From positions 1 through 22,434 of the IMG/VR virus record IMGVR_UViG_3300031857_001511: a DNA stretch of 22,434 nt; one strand, 5' to 3'. Under the pieces are notes generated by a model. It saw nothing but the letters and a program-made list of their open reading frames with translations, was not told the origin of the DNA and ran no database searches. The position numbers and the translations under genes are program-made. This document shows positions 1 to 9,100 of this stretch, piece after piece. Source of the DNA: a virus. Position 1 is the first letter of the stretch, and each line of letters begins with the position of its first letter.

Positions 1-2560
1 CTGTTTGTTCGTCATTGTTAACCACAATACTCATGGCTTTTAATTCCTCTTGAGTCTTGTCTTTCAACTCATTTAGGAATTCTTCTTTTGTGTATTGCTT
101 GTCATTAATAATATATTCAGCCGAAGGTTGTTCGCTTAATTTATTTAGTGACTCTTTTATCTCCTCAATTCTATTTTTTGCTTTTACAACTAACGATGGA
201 TCTTTACCTTCAACATAGTTCTCTAAATCTCTTTTTTCTTTTAAAAGATTCATAGCCTCTTTCTTCTGCTGAGTAGTAAGCCCTTCCGGTAACTGTCTAT
301 AAAGACCAACTGAGTTTCTATAGTCATTAAGTTGCTCCTTGGCTTCTTTTTCAGTTATAATGCCCTGTGTTATTTGTTGCTTAAGACTCGCTATGTATGC
401 ACTTTGGATATTAGTATCATTCGCCATTGACGCGAAAGTCTCAAACGTACTGTCGTCCATATTTAAGAATCCCTTTTTAGAATAAGCCACGCTCACCCCG
501 GAAGGTATCCCTAATAAGAATCCTCCAACAGCCTCCTGGGCTCCGGCCACTAAAACATTCTCTACCAAATCAAGTTTAGAGTCAGGAGTATTGAACATAT
601 CCTTGCCCTTTATTTCGTCGTACAGTACTTTGAATCCTGTCTCAGATAATTCTTGAGCAGCACCTGTTTCAAACTCGGCAACTCCTGCCGCTGAAATGGT
701 AATTAATCCTCTAGCTAATTTAGACTCAACTTCATTTTGAACCAACTCTCTAAATGTTTTTGCGCTTGTACCTTTCCCGACTTTACCTAAGACCGACATG
801 GCAATGCTATTTATAACACCCTTGCTGGCTAATACGTTTCTTAGTCCATAAGCCTCCAACACTGCACTTGTAATACCAATTGGCAAAGTGATTGCTAGTT
901 TCTCGTTCTCTGTAATGTTGGCAAACTCAGGATTGTTCTCCATCTCTTCAGAGATACCATCTGAGATTTGAGCATACATCTGAGCTGTCCTTTGTGCCCA
1001 ACCTGCAATATTCCCTCCGCCAATCATAGCTGGCAAAGACTCTGCAACTCCCAATATTGCTCCTCCCCAAAAGCCTTCTTTTTTCAAATTGGACCATTGA
1101 GTTGTAGTAGCTGGATCTCCAAATATTTCTTCGGCCCCTATACGTATGTATGGAAGAGTTTTTGATTTTATATCTTTTTTAATATAATCATCAACCTTAT
1201 CTTCCCACTCGTTAAGTTGGTCTTCAGTTAATGTTTTTTTCCAATCATCTACTGTCTGTTGACTTGATGGTGGCTTAACACCTATTTGTTTAGATATTTC
1301 AGTAGATACATTTTTCAAGTCTTTTTGACTCATACCAAAACCAGTTGGCGCTATTTCTGTAGCTATATCGGTTACTAAGCTAGTAGTACCTGACGCTATT
1401 TTTCCTATACCTCTGTTGATTGAGTCCCAAATCCCTCCTGACCAACTTCCTTGCTTTGCTTTTTGTATACCATACTTAGCAACAGCTTGATTTAGTTTTA
1501 GTCCTTTTGATTTTACAGAACTCTCCTCTTCAAGAACAGATTTTACGTCGGCATCAAATTTAGCTATAACATCCTGAATAGCTTGTATTCCTTCAGGCGT
1601 AGGGTTTAATTTAACATTCTCAATGTCTTTCTCTAACTGTGCCTTTCTTGTTAATAATTCTTTTTGCTTTTGATTCAAAAGAGATACCTCTTTAGTGATA
1701 GATTTTATAGACTGATCAACTTGCTTCTCTGAATTGAATTTAATATCCTGTTCTTTCATAGTTTTTTCCAACACAAAAAGCCCCTTGGCAGGAGTATTCT
1801 CTGTTATAAACTTCTTAAGGATTTCAGATTGCTCTTTTGATTTACTATTGAAAAGATTATCAGTAGATATTTCTATGGTTTTTTTGTTTGGAGCAGTTAC
1901 CTTTACATAGTCGCCAATTACACCGGACTCTTCAAACTCGAATCCTAAATCTCCAAACTGATATTTTAATTGAGGAACAACATATTCTTGCTCATAGCTA
2001 ATTAAGTCATCGTCAATAGATTTCAATCTTTCTTTAAGATAACTACTTTCAGATGGTTTAGGCATATTTAATTGCTTGTCAAAAATATCTCCGTATTTTT
2101 TTTCTTCAGCTGTTCTTACCTCTTTTTCTTTTTTTACTTTTTCAAGAAATCCTTTTGCTTTATCAGGTGATGGCAATAAAGGTTTGCCCGACATGTCGGT
2201 TGGTTGTTTTTTACCAATTTGTTTTAAGTCTTCCGCAGTTAGGCTAAACTTTTTCTTGTCGATAACAGGCGTATCCAAAGAACCATCGACCGAAGGTAAT
2301 TCCGTAGTAGCTGTTTGACGCTCTTGAAGTTCGGGTGACTCCAAAGAAGATTTTTTTTTTAAAGGTTCTTCTTGTTTTTTACCTACAAGATTAGAAAATG
2401 AATTTGCGTCTTTTTTGTATCCCTTACTTTTTACGTAGGAATACATATCATTAAAAACTTCATTGTCTTTATGCAATAGACCTACAAACTCATCTCTACT
2501 TTTTGTATATCCTTTAGATTTAGCTCTATTGTATAAGTCATTGATTACTTCTTCGTCCAT
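1..2560 (-). CDS. Large internal virion (ejection) or polyvalent protein, partial, C-terminus beyond window
   Basis: The reading frame is open from an ATG at 2560 to the left edge, at least 853 residues with no stop. The N-terminus carries two copies of a 30-residue unit (residues about 5-60) built on SKGY and a following F-x-x-L. A lysine- and proline-rich linker follows (about 60-150), then long charged helical stretches. Around residues 490-600 lie glycine/alanine-rich hydrophobic segments such as GGAILGVAESLPAMIGGG, with more near 625-700. The gene sits 5 bases after the 535-residue gene, last in the virion cluster. Size, position and mixed helical/hydrophobic make-up resemble the largest ejection protein of podoviruses (T7 gp16 position) or a phage polyvalent protein. 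No catalytic motif was seen in the visible part, and the enzyme domains such proteins often carry could lie beyond the edge. Reality of the gene is near certain; the role is inferred. Confidence 0.7.
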   Translation of the reverse strand, partial: MDEEVINDLYNRAKSKGYTKSRDEFVGLLHKDNEVFNDMYSYVKSKGYKKDANSFSNLVGKKQEEPLKKKSSLESPELQERQTATTELPSVDGSLDTPVIDKKKFSLTAEDLKQIGKKQPTDMSGKPLLPSPDKAKGFLEKVKKEKEVRTAEEKKYGDIFDKQLNMPKPSESSYLKERLKSIDDDLISYEQEYVVPQLKYQFGDLGFEFEESGVIGDYVKVTAPNKKTIEISTDNLFNSKSKEQSEILKKFITENTPAKGLFVLEKTMKEQDIKFNSEKQVDQSIKSITKEVSLLNQKQKELLTRKAQLEKDIENVKLNPTPEGIQAIQDVIAKFDADVKSVLEEESSVKSKGLKLNQAVAKYGIQKAKQGSWSGGIWDSINRGIGKIASGTTSLVTDIATEIAPTGFGMSQKDLKNVSTEISKQIGVKPPSSQQTVDDWKKTLTEDQLNEWEDKVDDYIKKDIKSKTLPYIRIGAEEIFGDPATTTQWSNLKKEGFWGGAILGVAESLPAMIGGGNIAGWAQRTAQMYAQISDGISEEMENNPEFANITENEKLAITLPIGITSAVLEAYGLRNVLASKGVINSIAMSVLGKVGKGTSAKTFRELVQNEVESKLARGLITISAAGVAEFETGAAQELSETGFKVLYDEIKGKDMFNTPDSKLDLVENVLVAGAQEAVGGFLLGIPSGVSVAYSKKGFLNMDDSTFETFASMANDTNIQSAYIASLKQQITQGIITEKEAKEQLNDYRNSVGLYRQLPEGLTTQQKKEAMNLLKEKRDLENYVEGKDPSLVVKAKNRIEEIKESLNKLSEQPSAEYIINDKQYTKEEFLNELKDKTQEELKAMSIVVNNDEQT
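2381..2548 (-). repeat. Two tandem 30-residue SKGY repeats in the large virion protein
   Basis: Residues 5-34 and 35-60 align with an exact period of 30. V5/V35, N7/N37, D8/D38, Y10/Y40, K14/K44, SKGY 15-18/45-48, K20/K50, F25/F55 and L28/L58 all match. The DNA has diverged more than the protein, so selection is keeping the protein motif. The role is unknown; a small helical binding or virion-targeting module is an inference. Confidence 0.75.
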
Positions 2561-2565
2561 TTTTT

Positions 2566-4173
2566 TTATTTTGTTTGATAATTAACACCTCCACCTGATG
2601 CTGTCCCTCCGTAAAGCTTTCTCTTGTGAACCTCTTCAGCTTCTTGTAAGCTTGTGTAAAACGCGCCTGTTGGACTTTCCGGATTAACCATCTGCTTAAC
2701 TATAATCTCCATACGAGGACCTTGTTTCTTGGAAGTCAATGTAAAGTATTTCTTCTTAGGAGTTTTTGTTCCTTCTTTAGTTTTGCCATCTTTTTTATCT
2801 ACCACTACATCCTCTTCAGTTCCTGTAGTTTTTTCTCCTTCCTGAATAAATCCAACTAGCTCAAGATCTCCTATCTGTGCATTATAACCTAAACTCTCTG
2901 GTACCTCACTAATCCCTTCGCTAATAGGAATAACAAGACCTCTTATGTTTTGCGCTGTTCCTTTATTATATGTTTTATTATTTGCTGGATCAACGTCTGT
3001 TACAAATCCTATACCGCTTTGAATCGGTTTAGGAGCTGCAGGTTCCTGCTCTCTATATTTAGCTTCGGCCTTTGCTTTTGCATCGGCACTTTCTTCAAGC
3101 TGAGCTGTTACCGTTTTCTTTTCTTCATAGCCATATTGTCTTCTTAGAGTGTTTCTTAAGAAGTCATCAATCTCTTTTTGTTGAGCATCTGATATCTTGA
3201 ACTGATCTCTACCGTTAGTAGGATTGTAAACTTTCAATATAAGGTTAGGATTTTTCTTAGCCTCTTCCTCACTATACGTAGTGGTATAAGGCAATCCATT
3301 AGAAGCTACCCTTTTCTTGTCAAAAAGAATAGATGCTTGGTTTTCAGGTGGTCCGGCTAATGTTTTTATGTATTGATTTTCTGCAGTAAAAAACTCAAAT
3401 AAAGCACCGGTTTCTTCCTCTCCATATTTTTTAGCAAGAATATCTTCTGTAGTAATTATAGCTCCGGTTTTATTAAATCCACTTTCTATTATTCTACTTC
3501 TTATATCTTTTCCTAATGAAGCTACAAATTTAGCAGACTCTTCTTCGATTTTAGCCATAGGAATCCTAGCTTTTAATCCTTCGTTTAAAGCCTGAACAGA
3601 AGTTAAGTTACCCGGAGATTGGTCCAATGTGGTTACAGTTTTTCCATCTATTACTTCAGTCTTTTTTACTCCCATCATTAGATTGCCTTTTGAGTCATAT
3701 ACCCATCCGACATTCTTCCACTCTCCAAACTTCTCAGCATGCGCTCCGGCCTCAAGTTGTAGTCCTGAGTATTTACCATCCTGATATCCAGCCATTGCTT
3801 CCTTAAAGTTCTCTTGATAGGCGTTCAAACTATTGTAAGCTATTTTGATATTGTCATTCGTATTTTGGGTGAACTTCATATAATCATTAGGCGTTATCTG
3901 CCCTCTCTCCATCAATCCCTTTTGAATAAGGTTGTTTTTAGAAGTAGTTTCTGCTAAGTCCATAGAGGCCATATTGGCGCTCTCGTGTTCTCCCATTGGC
4001 TTGTTGGCAATCTCTTGCATCAATGTTCTTGATGCTTGGTCTAGAGCAGCCTTCTTCTCTTCTCGAACACGATTTTCCTCCTGGAACATGTCGGCCATAT
4101 TCTGACCTATCTCTGCCCAGTTTACGTATGCATCCGCTTCTCTCTCTGCGTACTTATAAAAAGTCTTTGCCAT
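2566..4173 (-). CDS. Putative internal virion protein, T7 gp15 position
   Basis: A 535-residue protein without a recognised catalytic motif. Residues 1-130 are predicted by eye to be mainly helical and highly charged. Residues 130-350 are mixed, with a K-T-E-V..G-K-T-V hairpin-like stretch near 170-182. Residues 350-383 form an Ala/Lys/Glu-rich helix ending in a proline linker (EPAAPKPIQSG). Residues 384-535 look beta-rich, interrupted by a lysine-rich low-complexity stretch (about 455-475). There is no signal peptide or membrane segment. The ATG at 4173 lies 15 bases after the stop of the 235-residue gene, and the stop lies 5 bases before the next start, so the three genes are probably co-transcribed. 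Place in the cluster suggests a protein stored in the head and ejected with DNA. The function is inferred from synteny only. Confidence 0.6.
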   Translation of the reverse strand: MAKTFYKYAEREADAYVNWAEIGQNMADMFQEENRVREEKKAALDQASRTLMQEIANKPMGEHESANMASMDLAETTSKNNLIQKGLMERGQITPNDYMKFTQNTNDNIKIAYNSLNAYQENFKEAMAGYQDGKYSGLQLEAGAHAEKFGEWKNVGWVYDSKGNLMMGVKKTEVIDGKTVTTLDQSPGNLTSVQALNEGLKARIPMAKIEEESAKFVASLGKDIRSRIIESGFNKTGAIITTEDILAKKYGEEETGALFEFFTAENQYIKTLAGPPENQASILFDKKRVASNGLPYTTTYSEEEAKKNPNLILKVYNPTNGRDQFKISDAQQKEIDDFLRNTLRRQYGYEEKKTVTAQLEESADAKAKAEAKYREQEPAAPKPIQSGIGFVTDVDPANNKTYNKGTAQNIRGLVIPISEGISEVPESLGYNAQIGDLELVGFIQEGEKTTGTEEDVVVDKKDGKTKEGTKTPKKKYFTLTSKKQGPRMEIIVKQMVNPESPTGAFYTSLQEAEEVHKRKLYGGTASGGGVNYQTK

Positions 4174-4188
4174 AGTTTTTATTGATTA

Positions 4189-4896
4189 TTAGAATCCAAC
4201 TCCGCTAAAGTTCATTCCATACAGTGGATTGGTTATAGGGTTTAATTGAGCAGATGTTGGAAATTTAGCCGAAGGTAAATTTTGAGTTTTATTATTAACT
4301 AATGGAGCAGAGGACAATCCCTCTATTACTGCCGGATCATCTCTTTTAGCGAATAATGGAACCATTGCCAATCCTTGTTGAGTTGCAGATGTTATCCCTT
4401 CAAAACCTTGTTGTGTAGCAGCAGCAGCAGCCTCTTCCGCGTCTTTAGCTGCAAGATTTGCGCCCTCTACTACCCCCAAGTCTAACTGAACATTTAAGTC
4501 TCTAAGCCTAGCTTCTTCCGCTATGATTTCTCTCTGAATAGCATCCATGTCTTGAATCATATTGGTTCTTACGCCTGCCTGAGCTTCGTTCTGAGCCATT
4601 AATACTTTACCCACAGTTGTTTCAGGACCTCTATCGCTCTCAACTCCAGCCTCTATGGCTTGAGCTCCAGCAGATAGAAAAGCTTCTCTCTGTAGTTCGT
4701 AAGGTTCTTTTTGTATTGCCCTCATTTTAGCAAAGTTTATCTCAAGTCTTTTACGAGCTTCTGCCATGGCTTTTGCCGCCTCAGCTTCCGCACGTCTCTG
4801 TAGCTTGCTTTGCTGGTCTGCTTGAATAAAAGAATTTGCTGTACTTAGCACTGTCGAGCCTAAGCTTGCTACCGCCATTCCTGTTGCTAATCCCAT
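4189..4896 (-). CDS. Putative internal virion protein, T7 gp14-like
   Basis: A 235-residue protein. The first 20 residues are a small-residue hydrophobic stretch (Gly/Ala/Ser/Val/Leu) that could insert in a membrane. Residues 25-75 form an Arg/Ala/Glu-rich helix, and a conserved-looking turn around residue 90 (DRGPETTVGK) leads into a second long helix (98-160) ending in a poly-alanine run. Two short copies of A-T-Q-Q-G follow at about 159-175. This layout of an N-terminal hydrophobic segment, alanine-rich helices and a size near 200-240 residues is like the smallest podovirus ejection protein (T7 gp14). It starts 1 base after the acetyltransferase stop (4898), so translation is probably coupled. 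Sequence similarity to gp14 was not tested, so the family call is an inference from composition and order. Confidence 0.55.
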   Translation of the reverse strand: MGLATGMAVASLGSTVLSTANSFIQADQQSKLQRRAEAEAAKAMAEARKRLEINFAKMRAIQKEPYELQREAFLSAGAQAIEAGVESDRGPETTVGKVLMAQNEAQAGVRTNMIQDMDAIQREIIAEEARLRDLNVQLDLGVVEGANLAAKDAEEAAAAATQQGFEGITSATQQGLAMVPLFAKRDDPAVIEGLSSAPLVNNKTQNLPSAKFPTSAQLNPITNPLYGMNFSGVGF

Positions 4897-4897
4897 A

Positions 4898-5302
4898 TTA
4901 TAGTAATTTTATCATTTCACTTGTGTATGATTCAGCCTGGATATACCCAAGCTCCTCATACGTTTTTACTAAACTTTTGTTTTTAATCAAGGCGTAAGCA
5001 TACTTACTTCCGCAGTTCTTGCTGATATTTGTCAAAGACTCAACCAACATTGTTATCGCTTCTTTTCTCTCGCCTTTATATTCTTTGTTGGATATAACCC
5101 AATCTACCCATGCAACTTTTGAGTTGGTCATGTAAATGAATCCTGCACAAACAGGAATTTCATCATCGAAAACTATCATACCTCCTGTGCCGTTGTCCGG
5201 TAAAAAATCCCTTTCAGGAGCAACCCACTCCCATTGAGCCCACCAATCTACAAGAATATCTTGGTAGTCGTTCGCGTTAAGAGGTCTAATGTTTAATCCC
5301 AT
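4898..5302 (-). CDS. GNAT-family N-acetyltransferase
   Basis: A 134-residue protein with the GNAT layout. An N-terminal strand and helix (IRPLNANDYQDILVDWW) come first, then a strand pair (MIVFDDEIPVCAGFIYM, about 42-58) and the central strand AWVDWVISN (64-72). Next is a helix opened by Y-K-G-E-R-K-E-A (75-82) in the place of the acetyl-CoA pyrophosphate loop. Then comes a strand with ALIKNKSLVKTYEELGY (103-119), the usual N-x-x-x-x-x-x-Y-x-x-x-G-Y end of motif B. The loop is a weak match to Q/R-x-x-G-x-G/A. The substrate is unknown; a virion protein or host component is possible. The gene sits inside the tail cluster behind an exact TAnnTTTG box only 7 bases before its ATG, which suggests separate transcription as well as read-through. 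The fold call is fairly firm and activity is unproven. Confidence 0.75.
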   Translation of the reverse strand: MGLNIRPLNANDYQDILVDWWAQWEWVAPERDFLPDNGTGGMIVFDDEIPVCAGFIYMTNSKVAWVDWVISNKEYKGERKEAITMLVESLTNISKNCGSKYAYALIKNKSLVKTYEELGYIQAESYTSEMIKLL

Positions 5303-5309
5303 AGTGATA

Positions 5310-5317
5310 CAAAGATA
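5310..5317 (-). promoter_or_regulatory. Bacteroidota-type -7 box TATCTTTG before the acetyltransferase
   Basis: The minus strand reads TATCTTTG, an exact fit to the Bacteroidota -7 consensus TAnnTTTG, in the 21-base gap between two genes. Only 7 bases separate it from the ATG, so a transcript would be nearly leaderless. No TTG was found at the -33 spacing, which lowers confidence. Confidence 0.4.
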
Positions 5318-5323
5318 TTAAAA

Positions 5324-6139
5324 TTAAGGGAAACTTTTCATCACATTGGACTCTACTGCAAATAACTCTACTTCTCCACTTGATGTGTTCTCAAGTTTAA
5401 AGGTACAATAGTGGCCCAATACTCCATGTGACTCCGCTACAGAGTTTTTCACATACAAGAAATAATTCACATTCCCAGGTATAGGAGTAGTCAGTGGAGT
5501 AAGCATATTGTTATTTACAATAATTCGGTTTACCCCTGCCGGATAGTCAACGATAATGTCAACCACCATGCCGGCAAACACCGGGTTAGGATGTCCAAAG
5601 TAAACGTAGTCTCCAATGCTAATTATATTCCCAATTGACACCAATGGTGATATGCTGAAATTTACTTGAGCAGTGTTAGTTCCGGCTCCAACAACCGTAA
5701 GGCTGTTCCCTATTCCATTTAAACTTCTAAGAGCAAACTCACCATTGGAGTTATTTCGAACAAACGCATAGAAAGAAGCTTCTTTCTTCTCAAACCAAGA
5801 GTCCAATATAAATCCTGAGAACTGAAGGTCAGTCTCAAGCGTGGCTCCCCACTTAGAGTCGCCCTCTAAATTTAGAGTTTTGAATAGCTTGTTCTCCAGT
5901 ACAGCATTATTAAACACACTCGTTATTGTAGATGGTTTAAATGCGTTATTTGGCTGCATCATCTTTGTCCACCAATCTTGATAGAATGTGTTTCTACTAT
6001 TGTTTACGTTGTGGCGATAAAGGTCTCCTCCTTTGAAGGTATAGAAATAATTGTTCATTCCTATCATCCAATCCGGTTCATAGGAATAAAAAGAAGGCCA
6101 ACCCTTTACATCTTCGTTGTATGATAATGTATAATTCAT
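5324..6139 (-). CDS. Tail structural protein, separate partner of the nozzle-like protein
   Basis: A 271-residue, beta-rich protein with many aromatic residues. Residues 7-45 hold GWPSFYSYEPDWMIGMNN followed by YFYTFKGGDLYRHN, a pattern I recall from the C-terminal part of very large tail proteins of environmental phages. Residues 70-130 (STITSVFNN, LENKLFKTLN, EGDSKW) belong to the same pattern. Residues about 145-232 look like an inserted beta-domain (VSIGNIISIGDYVYFGH). The C-terminus GHYCTFKLENTSSGEVELFAV completes the fold. It starts 12 bases after the stop of the 1758-residue gene, so the pair is very likely co-expressed and co-assembled. Here the region is its own gene and not fused. 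The role as part of the tail nozzle or hub is inferred; the match to the family is from memory. Confidence 0.6.
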   Translation of the reverse strand: MNYTLSYNEDVKGWPSFYSYEPDWMIGMNNYFYTFKGGDLYRHNVNNSRNTFYQDWWTKMMQPNNAFKPSTITSVFNNAVLENKLFKTLNLEGDSKWGATLETDLQFSGFILDSWFEKKEASFYAFVRNNSNGEFALRSLNGIGNSLTVVGAGTNTAQVNFSISPLVSIGNIISIGDYVYFGHPNPVFAGMVVDIIVDYPAGVNRIIVNNNMLTPLTTPIPGNVNYFLYVKNSVAESHGVLGHYCTFKLENTSSGEVELFAVESNVMKSFP

Positions 6140-6151
6140 AATTTACTTTTA

Positions 6152-9100
6152 TTAAAAACAGATTGAATAAACACTTATAACACCATCAACTCCTACCAAA
6201 CATACTTTTGAATTTGAAGGATCAGAATCTAAAGATAGTCTATAGTATAATCCTCCTCCATCAAATGTATCTAAAGGATCTTCTGAATTGCAAGCAACAT
6301 CACCACTATTAATTTCTCCTGTAACGCTAGTTACTATAAAAATAGGGATTTCAAGAGCTTCTGAGCAACCATCTACAACCTCTGGATCTACTATTCCAAT
6401 ATCACTTCTCAATGCCGGCTCTGTGTTACAGTCAACTAATATAGCTCCTTCATAGCTAAGTATAACTATAGCTATTACAGAAATTAGTGAGTCATCACCA
6501 AGACCGGTTATCTCCGTTGTTTCACCAAATTCATCAATATAAGATATTGTGTAAGATACATCTAAAGGAATCTCAAAACAATAAACAGAAGGCTCACAGT
6601 TTCCACAAGTTTGCGCAGGCAATAAGACTCCATCTACTAATTCTCTAACCGTTCCTTCAAAAGTATAGAAACCATTATCAGCATAAGTAGTCATATTAGC
6701 ATCTGTAAATATAGATGTAGAATCTGCAAACGATGCGTTCAAGTAATAAAAATCTGGAATACACCCACAACAAGCATTTATTAATGCTTCTCCAAAACAA
6801 AGCTCTGTAGATATTGCGTCTCTTAAGTCCCATATCAAGTAGAGATATTGTCCATTTACACTTTCCGGAACAGTAAAATCTGCATAGTATACAGGCGTTG
6901 CACCAGATATAGGAGTGGCCAAAGAAGATGCAGTTATCAAACTTTCAATATCAACGCTATTGTTTTCATACAATACGGAAGTTCTCAAATACCTAAACTT
7001 ATCTTGTGCTATGTCAAAAACATAATCATCAGGAGATATTTTATTGGTATAGAGTCTCATGATACTATCCTCTTGAGGGAAGCCTCCTGTTCCAACTATG
7101 CCGCTTAATAAATTGTATCTCGACACAAGTGGTGTTTCAGCTCCTGTTGAGAATAGAACTAAGTTAGAGAATAAAGGTCCAATAAAAGCACCATCAGTAT
7201 ATCGATACTGAGTATGAATTGTTTGGCCTCCTTCTGAATCATTAGTAAGGACTACTTCTACAATAGTCATTTCCTCAGTATTAGGACAATTTACCAATAC
7301 CGAAACAACCATGTCTCCTGTGTAGGTAAGTGTTATCTCTGCGGTCTCTACGCTAACTGAGTTTTTATTGAAGGATATACTTCCATTCTCATCTGTAGCT
7401 AACGAGTCTTCAATAACTCCGTTATAATCAACGCTAACTTGTAACGTAGCTCCTTCTTCCACGCTGGTAAACAACCAACTGATTTCAGTAAATCCAACTA
7501 CGGCCCCTAAGTCAACGCAATAAACCATTTCCTTAGAAACCTCTTCATTTACAGACAATGTAAATGTTTGTGAGATACCGCAATTCAAACATTGTTGATT
7601 TACCGGCAGAGGTCTGTCATTTAAAGCCAAAACATATTCATTCATGTAAGGATCAAACCCTCCTAATTTCTGAGTATTGAAAGATGCATTAAACTCATCT
7701 CTAAACCAAGTTCTCATGCTGTCTTCAGAAGAAACAAACAATTGGTCAGACTGAGCTTCACTTCCTTTCAAATGGATAACAGCTCCTCTTTTTACGTCTG
7801 TAAAATATCTGTCTGCTCCCCATTGAACATAACTCTCAGGATTAAAACTTATACCATACTTCTCAGTTCTCGATATTTGCGTTCCTAAGACCTCTGGAGT
7901 GGCTGTAATTATATTTCCAGCACTTGCATCAGACAGCAAGTTTTTACCCGCTAAAACGTAAGATATTTTATCCTCTTGCAAAGTAAGTACGTCGGTGCTT
8001 CTCGCATCCAATAAAAATATTTCACCAAAAGATGCCTCGCAGTTTTTGTAATTAGACAACCCTTTGTTAAATTCATTTAACTTATTGAGGTTGCTCTCTT
8101 CATTGTAAACTCCACTATAAGTAATGTCAGAGAAACGGTCAGACTCTTTATAGTCTTGCTCGGCAACAGTAGTTACTCTTTCTCCAAAATTAAAAGGTCT
8201 TCCAATTATAGAGTCTCTTATCTTATAGCTCTCAGCTCCGTTTCCAAAAGCAAAACAGTTAAAAAACTGAGTATCAATAATAGCCGGAATACCACCCGCA
8301 ATATCTTGATTTTGGATATTACCCATGTGGTTTCCATTTTCATCAATCTCAAATGACAACTCATTTTCAAAGAATACATCCGGCAAAGAGTCAGAAGGCT
8401 CTGTCTCAAATATAATAACATCCTCAGCTCTAAATACAGTTATCTCTGCAGTAATGTAAATTCTACGAGAATATTTATAGTTTCTTCCATCACAACTGAA
8501 TGTACTACTAAACCATATTTGCAACTCATTGGTAACGGTATCTCTATAAAATCTCCAGAAATTAATATCTCCATTCTCCCATATTAATCGATATGGCATT
8601 CCTGATGTAAATATATTTCTTTCAAGTATTAACTCAGTTTCACTTACAACGCTTTCGACCTCAGTAGAACCAAATATTCCTCCTGCATTTACTTTAACGC
8701 CTGCCACAACACCATCAGTTATAAATGTAGCTGTAGAGTCAATTAATCTAAAAGCAGCGGTTCCGGTTGTTGTCCCAAGAAGATCTTCATCTAATCTCCT
8801 ATTTAACCCTGGAATAAAAACATTAGTCTCATCGTCTCCTTTATCTGTTCCTGAGTTTATAGTTAGTTGGATGTTTTCTCCAAGAAACCACTCATACATG
8901 TTTTCATAGTCAGCAGAAGAAGTATATACCTTCTCTAAGTTATATCCTCTAGGTAAACAGTTACCTCCAACTCCAGCTCTATTCCAATCAACTTTCCAAT
9001 CTATTTTACTTCCTGCCGGAACGCTATAGTCTAAGAAAGTCCAAGTTGGATTGTCTGGATCAGTGCCCTCAATATTCATAGGGTAAGGCATCTGAAGATG

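Noticed and set aside
2076-3147. Plus-strand short frames opposite the internal virion genes
   Set aside because: Phe/Ser/Cys-rich products are what the complement of Lys/Glu-rich coding DNA gives; no other support.
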